The notes under the pieces: generated by a model
Databases searched by the model: none
What the model saw: the letters and a program-made list of their open reading frames with translations, nothing else
Told to the model about the DNA's origin: nothing
Source: Phyllostachys edulis
Lineage: Eukaryota > Streptophyta > Magnoliopsida > Poales > Poaceae
Assembly: GCA_036346405.1 (NCBI GenBank)
Contig: CM070566.1
Span: forward strand, 50,347,268 to 50,411,267
Length of the DNA stretch: 64,000 nt
Reading direction: 5' to 3'
Part shown: positions 13,346 through 23,571 of the stretch, piece by piece
Layout: every line of letters begins with the position of its first letter
How positions within the stretch are numbered: position 1 is the first letter of the stretch
Made by a program: the position numbers and the translations under genes

Positions 13346-13665
13346 TCCTTAGCTATATGTGTGTTATGTTAGGATAGTAAACCTTAGCTATAAGTAAACA
13401 GGTGTTTTGTAGATCAGTAAATCTTGAATGCAGTAATATAAAACTTGTCATTCAGTAAATGGTTTCAACATAGATAGTAAATACAAATTCAAAGCGGATT
13501 TTTGATTTTGTATTGATATATGGCCAAACACTGTGGCCAGTCGCTTCTTACAAAGTTTAAAATTTAAAAGTAGAAACCTAACTAATCAAAGTTTTCTAGT
13601 AGCAGAGGTAGCCTGCTATATCCATCTTTAAAACCTCGTAGGCGACGTCGTCGGCATTGAAGGGT

Positions 13666-14133
13666 TCAAGATAAACGTAGGTAGCCAGAAACACGCCCAG
13701 TCGTTGACGCGATCGTTTGAGTCGCCCAAAGACGCTCTGACTGAAGAACCAAGTCGAAATGCGTCCAGAGGCTCTCTTCCCTTGTTTGAAAGGTCTCGTC
13801 TTGGTAGACCCGCTCGCCTGTCGCCTTGATGTTGGCTTTGAAGCAATGGTAATCCTCCTGGAGACGTGCGATCTCGTTCTGGAGGACCACGTTGATGGCG
13901 AGGTTAGCTCGCCAGAAGCTGGAGACTACCCGGAAGATGCGACAGAGGAGGACGTCCAGATGACGGAAGGTGGCCATCACGTAGCCTAGTATTACCTACA
14001 GCGGAGGAGGGAGGACACTGTTGGCACTGTGTCCTTCTACAGCATCCGTTAGCGTACGACTGGAGAGGTCCTCGTACAAAATAGCTAGGTAGGCCATCAA
14101 CGCCGGCATCAGGAAAGAAGAGTGGGGAGCCAT
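13666..14133 (-). pseudogene. Small CACTA cargo ORF with one in-frame stop
   Basis: An ATG at 14133 opens 45 codons (MAPHSSFLMPALMAYLAILY...) ending in TAG at 13996-13998. The same frame then continues without interruption for about 110 codons (MATFRHLDVLLCRIFRVVSS..., then NEIARLQEDYHCFKANIKA) to a stop at 13666. Start, frame and helical character suggest one protein of about 155 residues with a single nonsense codon, or a short intron removing the TAG (GTAATACTAG follows it directly). I do not recognise the family. It lies between two motif arrays, so it may be captured host sequence or an accessory ORF of this CACTA family. Confidence 0.4.
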
Positions 14134-14284
14134 TTTTGTAATTGCTATTCGTTTGTGTTTGAGAGTAGAGCGATGTAGGGATTCATCTTTAGCTGCGGAT
14201 GGTCACTTTTATAAAAACAAGTAATAAATTCGGCGCGTGAGACGAAGAGACTCATCGGGGAGCCGAAGCGGCATTGATGCGTTT

Positions 14285-14722
14285 AAGAGGTACATATCAC
14301 AGACATTTCCAACCACAAATCGTCTGTGATACATAATTAGCACACATAGTTTTTGTCAAGAACCGTCTGTGAATTATCACAGACGATACTAATTAAAAAC
14401 CGTCTGTGATATCTGCAATTATCACAGACGGCTTGTGGTTGGAAGTGTCTGTGAATTATCACAAACGGTTCTAATTAAAAACCATCTGTGATGTATGCAA
14501 TTATCACTGTGAATTATCACAAACGGTTCTAATTAAAAACCATCTGTGATGTATGCAATTATCAAATCACAGATGGTTCTTATTAAAAAAAAGTTTGTGA
14601 TAATTACGTATTACAGACGGTTCTTGTCTTCGCTAGTAACATAGACGATCGCGCTTGTAAAACTGTCTGTGATAATTACAACACTGACGGCTTCTGGAGA
14701 ACCGTCTGTGATGAGGTGTCCA
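14285..14722. repeat. Right subterminal array of the CACTA element
   Basis: About ten copies of the ACAGACGG / CCGTCTGT palindrome ending 20 bases before the right terminal repeat. A segment of roughly 50 bp, containing ACAAACGGTTCTAATT, is directly duplicated at 14460-14560. Confidence 0.75.
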
Positions 14723-14745
14723 GTATAACCCGTTTTGTAGTGGTG

Positions 14746-15267
14746 GTGTTACAGGCAAGCAAACACAATCTTGCATTGGACACGCATCATAGGGAAAAAC
14801 TTTGTCAAAACTTGGGCTGACTTTAAAGCATGCTAGATATCCCCTTCGCAGATATCTCACTCAGACAATGAACCAGACAACCACGGGTGGAGCCAGACAT
14901 GGGCCACGCCCCAAGCTGGGCTGTCTCCTTTTCTTTCTTTCTTTTTGCAATTTCTCTATGGGCACTAGGTCCTAGGCCCAGGGTTAAAGCCCAGGTTACC
15001 CTGGCCCTGGATCCACCCTGCAGACAGCCATGAAACCATCAATCATCAACCTCAGCAAAGATGACACACAAATAACATCAACGGACATACTGCTCAATGC
15101 TCATGGAATGACATGGGCCTGCTGGTCAAGATTTTGCAGCAAAAATGGCACTACTAAAAAGGAAAAGAACTGTACATGAACAATATGCATTCTTGCAACA
15201 ATAGAACCATGGAATAGATAGCGCAAAGATTGCAACAAGATCATTGCTAGTTCAGCTCTATCCACGA
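14746..15267. other. 3' flank of transporter copy 2
   Basis: No ORF of interest. This is the expected 3' UTR and downstream region of the minus-strand gene at 15268-16785, plus a short CCCAGG-rich patch near 14960-15025. Confidence 0.4.
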
Positions 15268-16785
15268 TCATCTGGAGAAGAGCACGTCCATGTCCTCCAA
15301 GCTCCGGCCCCTCGTCTCCGGCAGCCGCACGTACACGAACACCCACGCGGCCACCGCCGTACTGGCGTACAGGAAGAAGCACCCGGCCATGGTGATGCCG
15401 TTGGCGAGTGATATGAACGTCATGCTCAGGATTCCGCACGTCAGCCGGTTCACCGCCGTGCCGAGGCTTGCGCCCTGTGCGCGCAGCCGCAGCGGCATGA
15501 TCTCCGCGCTGTACGCCGAAGCCAGCGGCCCGAACCCGACGGAGAACGCCGCGACGTACGCCAGCACGGACGCGACGCACGCCGCCGAGTTCGCGGCTGT
15601 CGTTGCGCCGACGGAGAGAGTCAGTGCCAGCGAGGTCAGCGTCACGACGATGCCGGCCGAGCTGGCGAGGAGGAGCGGCCGCCGGCCGACGCGGTCGGAG
15701 AAGACCGTCGCGACGAGGATGAAGCACGTCTTGACCACCCCGACGGCGACGGTTGCGCCCAGGATGGCGCTGTTCGACAACATGCCGGCCTTCTTGAACA
15801 CCAGCGGGCTGTACAGCACGATGGCGTCGATCCCCGACGCCTGCTGGAAGAAGTGCAGCGCGAGGACGCTGGTCATGATCCGCCGCACCATCGGCGACGG
15901 CCGGACGAGGAGCTCCCTCCACACGCCGGCCCCGTCGGCCGGCGCCCCGACGGCCTGCTTGATTTCCTCCAACCGGAGGTCGGCCTCGGCGGCCGTGTCG
16001 GACGTGCGCACGAGCACCGCGCGCGCGTCGGCGTGGCGCCCGCGCATGGCCAGCCACCGCGGCGACTCCGGCATGGCGAGCACGCCGACCGTGAGGAACA
16101 CCGGCGGCACGACGCCGACGGCGAACATGATGCGCCAACCGAGCTGCAGCGGCAGGCCGGCGAAGCCGTAGTTGGAGACGTAGCTGAGGAGGATCCCCGC
16201 GTTGATAAATATCTCCGGCAGGGACGAGATCACCCCGCGCGAGGACGCCGGGGAGATCTCGACGGCGTAGACCGGCGCGACGACGACCGAGAACCCGACA
16301 CCGACGCTGGTGACGAAGCGGGCAGCCATGAGCGCGGCGTAGCTGCCGCCAAGCGACATGGCGAGCGCGCCGACCATGAGGAAGGCGTTGGCGAGTACGA
16401 CCGTGCCGCGGCGACCTAGAATGTCCGCGGCCCAGCCGGCGGCGAGGATGGAAGCGATCATGTAGACGTTCATGGAACCGGACAGCACCTCCACCTGCTC
16501 GTCGGTGAGCCCCAGGTCCTCCCGGATGAACAGCTCGGCGCCGCTCATCAGCGCGAGATCTGCAAGCAACAACACAACGACGACATACTCGCATGTCATG
16601 ACGCTACCACGCATGCAGTAACAGAGTAGCAACGTATACGTACTGTAGCCCATGAGGATGGTGGTCATGGAGGCAAGGGTGGCGCAGGCGAAGGCGAAGG
16701 TGTTCCGGCGCGGCCGCTCGTCGGGATTCGCGGTGGGCGAGGCGAGGAGCGGCGCCGCGGTGGCCTCGATGCCGTCGTGCGCCAT
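15268..16785 (-). CDS. Polyol/monosaccharide transporter (MFS sugar porter), tandem copy 2
   Basis: Two exons, 16644-16785 and 15268-16559, giving 1434 nt and 477 residues. The single intron (16560-16643, GT-AG) sits at the same place as intron 1 of copy 1, directly after MGY. It is 84 nt long with no stop in frame, so an unspliced transcript would still encode a full-length transporter with 28 extra residues in helix 1. Family marks are ALMSGAELFIRED, AADILGRRG, PESPRWLAMRG, FFQQASGIDAIVLYSP, SDRVGRRPLLL and RLPETRGRSLEDMD. Protein identity to copy 1 is high throughout by eye, marking a recent tandem duplication. Copy 2 has no intron in the SSLPEIFINAGILL segment where copy 1 has one. Confidence 0.88.
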   Translation of the reverse strand: MAHDGIEATAAPLLASPTANPDERPRRNTFAFACATLASMTTILMGYSTYTLLLCYCMRGSVMTCEYVVVVLLLADLALMSGAELFIREDLGLTDEQVEVLSGSMNVYMIASILAAGWAADILGRRGTVVLANAFLMVGALAMSLGGSYAALMAARFVTSVGVGFSVVVAPVYAVEISPASSRGVISSLPEIFINAGILLSYVSNYGFAGLPLQLGWRIMFAVGVVPPVFLTVGVLAMPESPRWLAMRGRHADARAVLVRTSDTAAEADLRLEEIKQAVGAPADGAGVWRELLVRPSPMVRRIMTSVLALHFFQQASGIDAIVLYSPLVFKKAGMLSNSAILGATVAVGVVKTCFILVATVFSDRVGRRPLLLASSAGIVVTLTSLALTLSVGATTAANSAACVASVLAYVAAFSVGFGPLASAYSAEIMPLRLRAQGASLGTAVNRLTCGILSMTFISLANGITMAGCFFLYASTAVAAWVFVYVRLPETRGRSLEDMDVLFSR

Positions 16786-17774
16786 GGCGCTCGTGGCTTG
16801 TTTTTTCGTCCCGGTGTGTCGCCGCCTCGCCGGTGACTGAGGAATGCAACTTCAGATAAGTGTAGTGTGTATCATAACTATCGATATTTCAAGGAAAATA
16901 TCATGTAAATGATCCCATGTTCGTCAGTATAAAGCGTCAAATGGGTGGTGACAAGCATATACCACGTCGGGTAATAGTTAGTCACATTTGATGAACTATT
17001 GGATCACAAAAATCCATTTAAGAAAAAAATCAGGTAACTTACAAATAGCAAAACGGATATGATATATGCAAGATACGATGGTTGCATGATTACAAATTTA
17101 CAAGTGGTGCTGGTGCTTGATCAGTGGATGGCTAGCTTTTGTTTGTCTATTAGACGATGAGAATGACAGGGATTATTATCACCTAACATGACGACATCAG
17201 GGGCCCTTCCTGAAAAGGATGCCACCAGCTCAGTAGTCAGTACTGCTGCTGATCCTGCTAAATTGCTAATGGACAAGTGAAATTTTGTTGCTTGTACATG
17301 CTGCTGAACTTCAATTATTTTGTCACGGGCTTTTTGTTGAATCGGAACCTAAATCGACAGTACGAGCTCTAGGTTTCGGATCTGGACTAATAAATTAAAT
17401 CAACTTTCGTATTTCAGCTAGTCAAGTGTGTGCGGTTTATTTTCACATTCCTTCGAGCAAAAATAGCGCATTACCAACAAATGGGCCAAGAACAAGATTA
17501 GGAGAGCATACATAACCACACGGATCTGATTCTGAATGTAGAAGTCTTTTGATCAAGGTAACTTGGACAGCAAAAGTTACAGAACAGCCCAGCTCTAACA
17601 ATTAAGAAGCGATGAATCAGGGATGGTTGCTGCAATCTGATCGAACGGGTGACCAAACTTATTTGCACATTACATGAAGATCGCAAAGACAAAGTACTAT
17701 TGCCCAACAATTGACAAAATTCTCTGTATATACCACATCAAAGATCACCAGGACAAGAAGCCGAAGCTTTAGCC
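16786..17774. other. Upstream region of transporter copy 2
   Basis: Contains the counterpart (about 17165-17380) of the copy 1 upstream segment. No TATA box could be chosen with confidence and no other gene is visible. Confidence 0.4.
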
Positions 17775-18109
17775 AAAATAGCACTGTTTGGAGCGTTTTT
17801 AGCAAAAATAACGTCCTCAGCGCAGTTTTTGCAAAACTGGCACTAGACACCGTCCGTGCGTGGGACGGACGGCTTCCGTGCCACCACGTCGCCTCGTCCA
17901 CACCACCGGTGGACGGAGGCGCCTCGTCCGTCCCCGGAGGGACAGAGCTGCCCCAGCCTGACATGGTCACCGACGCGCTCGGGTGGTTGCCGACGCTACG
18001 GTTTGAGGCGGCATGCGCGGAGGAGCAAAATGGGGAGAGGACAACGAGACGAAGGTGGTGACACGGACGTGGACACCAAAGGTGGTCGGAGTTGGCCAGC
18101 GGCGGCGCG

Positions 18110-19843
18110 TGAAAGCATCTAAGCCTCTAAAAATGGTTTTGGTAATTAATGATAATATGTGAATATGGGATTAACGTGTTTATTAAGTATGTGCAAGGTT
18201 TAATCGCATTGATGAACATGTTGAAGAAAAGATGCATGCTAAAGGATAATATGGAGATCTACAAGGCTTAAAGACAAGGTACAAATAGTCTAGGATCCTT
18301 TTTCTATTTTACCGGTCTTAGGCGTATTGGTTGGAAGACCGGATCATAGGTTAAATGCCGTACTATTAAGGGGGATCACGACTAGTAGCTTGATAACTTC
18401 CTCTTGTGCCATATGGATCAATTTAGGATCATGCATGCATTCAAAATTGGACTTGCATTTTAATTCGATAAACTACTGAGCCCTTACTCTGAAATCGGTA
18501 GTACCGCAGGTATTTCAGCGGTTGTACCGCAGTGCGGTTGTACCGGCATTAAGAGAGCGGTACAACCGATTGTCTTTACGTACGCCAAATGTTTTAAGCG
18601 TTAGATCTTGATCTAATGGCTCAGGTCAAGTGGGCTGTTCGGACCGCCTGAGTTGGTGACGATTGTGAATCGTTAGATCTCGATCCAACGGCTCAAAACA
18701 AGTGTGTTGTTCGGACCATCGCAACAGGATTCATCTCAACCTTCCACGTGTCAACATCGTGTGTTTTTTCTGATCGCGTGAGATGCGGTTGTACCGGCGC
18801 CGTGCGCGGTACTACCGCACACCGGTCGTTTCGAAATTTTTATGGCGGTAGTATAAAAACAGATCGAGTGCATTTTTGCTCAGCGAACCTCTTTTGAGAA
18901 TCGGACGTTCCGGCCACTAAATCGGATGAACCGCACTCTGGTCGTTCCGATTGTAGTGTGGCGGTTGCAAAACTCCAGAGTGCATGCTTTTTCAGCTGAG
19001 GATAACCCTGATATCGGATGAACCGGAGCTGTGCCGGCGGTCGTACCGCTCCTCTATTCAACGGCTATGTCAGTGCATTTAATGCGTTTAAAAAGAGCCG
19101 TTACTGCTGCTTTTTCCGAAGAGCGGTTGTACCGTGTGATGAACTGCGGTTGTACCGGAATTCGCTGAAAAGTGGGAAACTTCTCCCCAACGGTTGGATT
19201 GGTTGGTGGAGGCTATAAATACCTCCCCAACTGCTCAAGGTGGTGGTTACACAGCTCATTTATCATTCATAGCCCCTTGTGAGCATAGAGCATTCATTCT
19301 ACTCCCCAATTCTCTTGCATTCATTGAAAGGGAGTTCAAGTGCATTCATTCTAGTTGATCCTTGTTGCACTTGAGTAACGTCGAGCGAAGATTGGTGATT
19401 TATTACTCTTGGAGTGTTGCCGCACTTCTAGACGGCTTGGCGATCAAGCACGGAGATCTCTTCAAGAAGATTGTGAAGAGGCCCGGTGCAAATTTGTAAG
19501 TGTTCGGTGTTCACCATCTCCGGAGCGGAGGAAGAACAACCATAGTAATTGAGGGAAGGCTTAATTCGTGGAGCCGGCTTGAGTGGTCAAGCTTCCTCAA
19601 CGTGGACTAGTGAAGACCGGCAAGTCTTCGATACCACGGGAAAACATCATTGTCTCATTGTGGTTATTTCTAGTCTTTACTCTTCCGCACTTATATTTCT
19701 AGCTTGTTTATTGTAATTGATTTGCTTAGCTAGAAGTGTAACTTGTTTAGACTTAGTTGTTAATTGGCCAAAATTGTTAAATTTCTAAAAAGTCTAAAAA
19801 CCTCCTATTCATCCCCCTCTAGTCGGTTATCCTTGATCCTACA
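18110..19843 (+). repeat. Left LTR of the 16.7-kb copia
   Basis: TG...CA ends and the same length as the right LTR. A TATA box, TATAAATA, lies at 19214-19221, with an expected transcript start about 30 bases on. The U3 part (18490-19160) is studded with short palindromes such as GCGGTAGTACCGC and GCGGTTGTACCGC. Confidence 0.92.
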
Positions 19844-19845
19844 AG

Positions 19846-19857
19846 TGGTATCAGAGC
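19846..19857 (+). promoter_or_regulatory. Primer binding site (initiator Met tRNA)
   Basis: TGGTATCAGAGC starts two bases after the LTR end. It is complementary to the 3' end of plant initiator methionine tRNA, the usual primer for copia minus-strand DNA. Confidence 0.88.
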
Positions 19858-19902
19858 TTGGTCTCTCATTGATTTAGACTTAACCGTCTAAGAGAGAAAA
19901 GG

Positions 19903-20634
19903 ATGGCTAATGAGGGAATTGCTATAGGAAAGGCACCTCTCTTTGATGGCTCAAATTATGCTTATTGGAAAATTAGAATGTCAATTTATTTAAAGGCTAT
20001 GAGTCCAAACATTTGGAAAATCGTAAATGATGGTTATGCTATGTCTCTTAATCCACTAGAACCCACGGATCAAGATACGCGTAACTCTCATTTAGATGCC
20101 CAAGCTATGAATGCTCTCTTTGGCGCTTTGAACGCGGATGAGTTCAATAGAGTGAGCAACTTGAAAAATGCTCATGCTATTTGGACAACTCTCTCGGAAA
20201 TCCATGAGGGTACATCCACGGTCAAAGAAGCCAAATTGCATAGGCTTCGGATTAAATATGAGACATTCATAATGTTGCCTCATGAAAACATCAATGAGAT
20301 GTATTCAAGACTCAACAACATTGTGAATGAGCTCAAAGGCCTTGGGACTAACCTTCTTGATGTTGATGTTGTTTGCAAGATACTTAGGGCTCTTCCGGAT
20401 AAATATGAGACATTGGTGACGTTATTTCTCAACTCGTCCGAGTTGCCAAGGATGACACCAACCGGGCTTTTGGGCTGTGAACACCTTGAGGATATGCTCA
20501 TAATCCTAGGTGATGATACAATTGACAATCTGGTTGAAGGTTTGTTGGATTTCATGTTTGTCAGAAAGTTTCAGCAAACTGTCAGGATAATCGGTAATCT
20601 TAGGCGTGTTAAGCGCGTAATACCGCTTTCTTGA
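19903..20634 (+). pseudogene. Copia gag, N-terminal part, cut by a second copia
   Basis: Opens with MANEGIAIGKAPLFDGSNYA and carries the copia gag pattern: NYAYWKIRMSIYL near residue 18, AIWTTLSEIHEG near 92 and LRALPDKYETLVTLFLNSSE near 166. It forms the capsid part that packages element RNA. After LPRMTPTGLLG (near 20475) the gag signal stops and the reading continues into foreign LTR-like DNA until a stop at 20632-20634. The nucleocapsid zinc knuckle of this gag is missing. The lost middle is replaced by the second copia. Confidence 0.82.
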
Positions 20635-22484
20635 AACGACCGCTTGTTGTTGGCGGTATGGAAAAACCGAACTAATGCAAAACGGTCTTGGATTTCTTTG
20701 TGGAGCGGTATGACCGCATCTTGCTTGGCGGTAATACCGCGCGTCGGTATAATGACCGCGTTTTGCGGTATGCAAATTCGGAGGAGTGGTTTTGGAGAGT
20801 TTTGGATTTCTCCTAGTTGCGATCGACCGCGATTGATTGAGAGGTATGACCGCGGTCGGTAATCTGGATGGGTACTTGCGGTAGTACCGCTTTTGGAATG
20901 ATTTGAGTGAATGTTATTTCAATTTGAGAATTATTTTTGGGTTATGTCATTTCCATGTTTGTTAATGCATATATGTTGCATATTGCATGTTTTAAGCTAA
21001 CGTGGGTCAAGTTGTGAAGAACTTGTTCCGGAGCGATTTCTTGGTCTATTCTTTGTGCGGTGGCTTGCAGTCAACGACGGTCAGCGGCGAGGAGGATCGG
21101 GACTAAGCTTGGAGAGCCGAGGTCCGAACGATCATGGATGCTTGGGTGGTCGTGACTCAAGCATGGCACGAAATGGACAAGGTGGATCGAACCGCGATTC
21201 GATCTGTTGGTTGGATCAAGCGGCGGGGGTCGGTGCAAGTGCCTTGGAGGTTCGATGGGATTCTGGACGGGAGACTTGCCGATATGATGAGAGCCGTTGA
21301 TCAACCTACACGTGAGCGGCGATTGCTTCGACGAGATTGGACTCGGTCCATGGAGAAGGATCGAGAAGGAGTATTTTGGTAATTTCATCAAATACCACCT
21401 TGGTGACCTAATGCCAACCCGCGGCGCAAGACGATGCGTCAAGAAGTGGATTAGGTCAAGAAAAGTGAAGACGGCGCTTTAAAATGCGTGCGTGTGTGTC
21501 CCGTTTGTTATTGGGCCTAACGGGAGCCCATTAGGGTTAAGTCTTCTAGAAGCTCTAGGCCTCATATAAATAGAGAGGTCTTTGTTCACAGCAGACCCAA
21601 GCACTTCATTTGCAAACCCTAGTTTGGTTTTTAGGGTTTAGGGAAGAAAAGAGAGGCATAGGCTCTAGAGATGGATTGATGTGTATGCTCTTGGATGGAG
21701 CTCTTGTCCTCCTTGAGGGAGTGGTCAGAACCAAAGAACATCATGAATCAATCTATGGATGTTCTTCCAAAGATGAGCTCCCTCTTGTGTTCTTCCTTCT
21801 CTTTTGATGATTTTGGGTGCTTCCTTGATCCATTGGTTTTTTGTTGTTTTTGTGCACTCTTATTCCTTGCTGTGACATGTGGGAACGTATCTAAGGTCAC
21901 CTAGATCATCAATCTCCCACGAGCAAGAGTTGGATCAAGTTTTTCGTTTTGCTCGGTTCTTTGCCCTTCTTAGGTAAAACTGAAAAAGATCAAAACTTTG
22001 ACGTAGATCTGGACGATCGCCACTTGGAATAGGTTCCTAATACCCATAGGAAGGTGTGTTCCAAATTTGGTGGAGTTTGGCCTTACGGTTTAAAAGTTAC
22101 GTCGATTTTCGATTTTGTTTTCAGTTGTTTACATTCATCGTCGGGATAAAAGGTAGTACCGCACTTTTGCTGAGGTAGTACTGCTGATCTTGATAGTACC
22201 GCACATTTGTTCGTGGTAGTACCGCGATGCGGTAGTACCGCACTTACAACAGTGGTAGTACCTTTGTCCCTGACTTTTTAGGATTTCTTCAGGGAGTTTG
22301 CTGCTGTGCTTTGAGGGTTTAGGAGTGGATTCATTACATGTCTTCCACTGTGTTTAAGCATTCATCTTCATAGCTCTCATAGCTATTGGAGTGATTTGCG
22401 ATTTGCGAGTTGAATCCATTATCATTGCAAAAAGATTTGGTGCTCCTATTCACCCCCCCTCTAGTCGCCTATTCCGGTCCTACA
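20476..22484 (+). repeat. Left LTR of the second copia
   Basis: The right end is clear: CGGTCCTACA at 22484, followed by a primer site. TATAAATA lies at 21565-21572. Palindromes of the GCGGTAGTACCGC type cluster at 20655-20890 and 22150-22260. The left end is approximate. A short GC-rich ORF-like stretch (21055-21480) has no domain. Confidence 0.65.
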
Positions 22485-22487
22485 ATT

Positions 22488-22499
22488 GGTATCAGAGCT
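22488..22499 (+). promoter_or_regulatory. Primer binding site of the second copia
   Basis: TGGTATCAGAGC, four bases into the internal region, matches initiator Met tRNA as in the outer element. Confidence 0.85.
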
Positions 22500-22544
22500 G
22501 GTTAGCTCTTCTCATAGATCTTAACCGTTCTTTGGAGCCATGGC

Positions 22545-23527
22545 GTGACAAGTATTCACTCAAACCTCATATTTTCGATGGAGTTGATTTTGCTTCTTTG
22601 GAAGGCTCGCATGCAAGCCTACATCGAGGCTCAAGGGCACGCAATTTGGCTTAAGGTCAAAAATGCTTATGTCGTGCTTGGTACCGATGAAGATGTAATC
22701 AACCACGATGTAGAGGCTAACAAACAAGGCTCGGAACTTCTTGATTCAAGGGCTTAGTCGATCTGAGTTTGAGCGTGTGTCTCATCTGAAGTCTGCTCAT
22801 AAGATATGGAAGACCCTCTGTGATTACCACGAGGGCTCTACAGCTATCAAGGAAGTGAGACAGAACCAACTCAAGAAAGAATACTCAAAGATCGAACAAA
22901 AGCCTGGTGAATCTTTGGATGAGTTATTGGGAAGGTTTTCCAAGATTCTTCATAATTTACGTGCTGTTGGTCTCACATTTACTGAGTCTGAGAATGCACG
23001 TCAGTTCTTGGGTGCTCTTGATGTGAGAGTCTGGGGAATGAAGATCACATCCATCAATGACAACACTGTCATGAGTGAGCTTACCATGGATAAGCTTTAC
23101 TCGAGGTTGAAGTCGCATGAGATTAATTTCATCTCGCGACTCCCCAAGACAGAGTCGATGGCTTTAGTGGTTGACCCATCTCAGGGTAGCTCTTCTGATT
23201 CTTTGGACTTTGGCTCATCTGGTCTTTCGTTGTCCGCTTTGCATTCTTTGAGCGATGAGCGACTAGAGAAAATACACGAGGATGATTTAGCCCTCCTAAC
23301 CACCAAATTCTCGAGAGTCTTTAACAAAGTGAGGAATGAAGGAGAGGTGGCCACACTTGCTTTGAGTGTGGTGAGCCAAACCACATTCGCTCCAGATTGC
23401 CCCAAGTGAAGGGCAAGATGGAGAAGGACTTTCGAGGCGTCCTCAAGCTAAGGATCGAAGCCCAAGAAGCCGAACTATCGCAAGTTAAATCGACAAAGGT
23501 CCTTACCGCTCTTGAGTCTGCATTGAC
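22545..23527 (+). pseudogene. Gag of the second copia with a shifted zinc knuckle
   Basis: Gag signal runs through two frames: FDGVDFA and ARMQAYIEAQGHAIWLKVKN, then from 22741 RSEFERVSHLKSAHKIWKTL, QKPGESLDELLGRFSK and MDKLYSRLKSHEINF. At 23345-23405 the CCHC knuckle is split. CFECGEPNH reads in one frame, while the neighbouring gag and the closing DCPK read in another, as if two small indels cancel. Stop codons after 23405 end the coding. The product would have been capsid/nucleocapsid. Confidence 0.75.
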
Positions 23528-23571
23528 ATGAGCGATGTAGACTCGAGGGGCGGAGGGCGGCGGCGACTCTC

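Larger units (their letters stand above)
9716..14742. mobile_element. Non-autonomous CACTA (En/Spm-type) DNA transposon
   Basis: The left end begins CACTACTACACAAAGGG. The right end, read on the other strand, begins CACTACAAAACGGGTTA. Both are flanked by GTG (9713-9715 and 14743-14745), the 3-bp target duplication expected of CACTA elements. Next to both ends lie arrays of the inverted word ACAGACGG / CCGTCTGT, typical subterminal repeats of this superfamily. No transposase-length ORF (TNPD or TNPA type) is present, so movement would need a helper element. The element sits in the spacer between the two tandem transporter genes, downstream of copy 2 and upstream of copy 1. It carries a candidate solo LTR and a small broken ORF. 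Confidence 0.82.

Noticed and set aside
15101..16594. Minus-strand 497-codon ORF overlapping transporter copy 2
   Set aside because: An alternate frame of the same exon, dominated by Arg, His, Gly and Ala, which is typical of GC-rich shadow frames.
19846..19857. Possible tRNA-derived sequence
   Set aside because: Only the 12-base primer site complementary to tRNA is present; no tRNA cloverleaf surrounds it.
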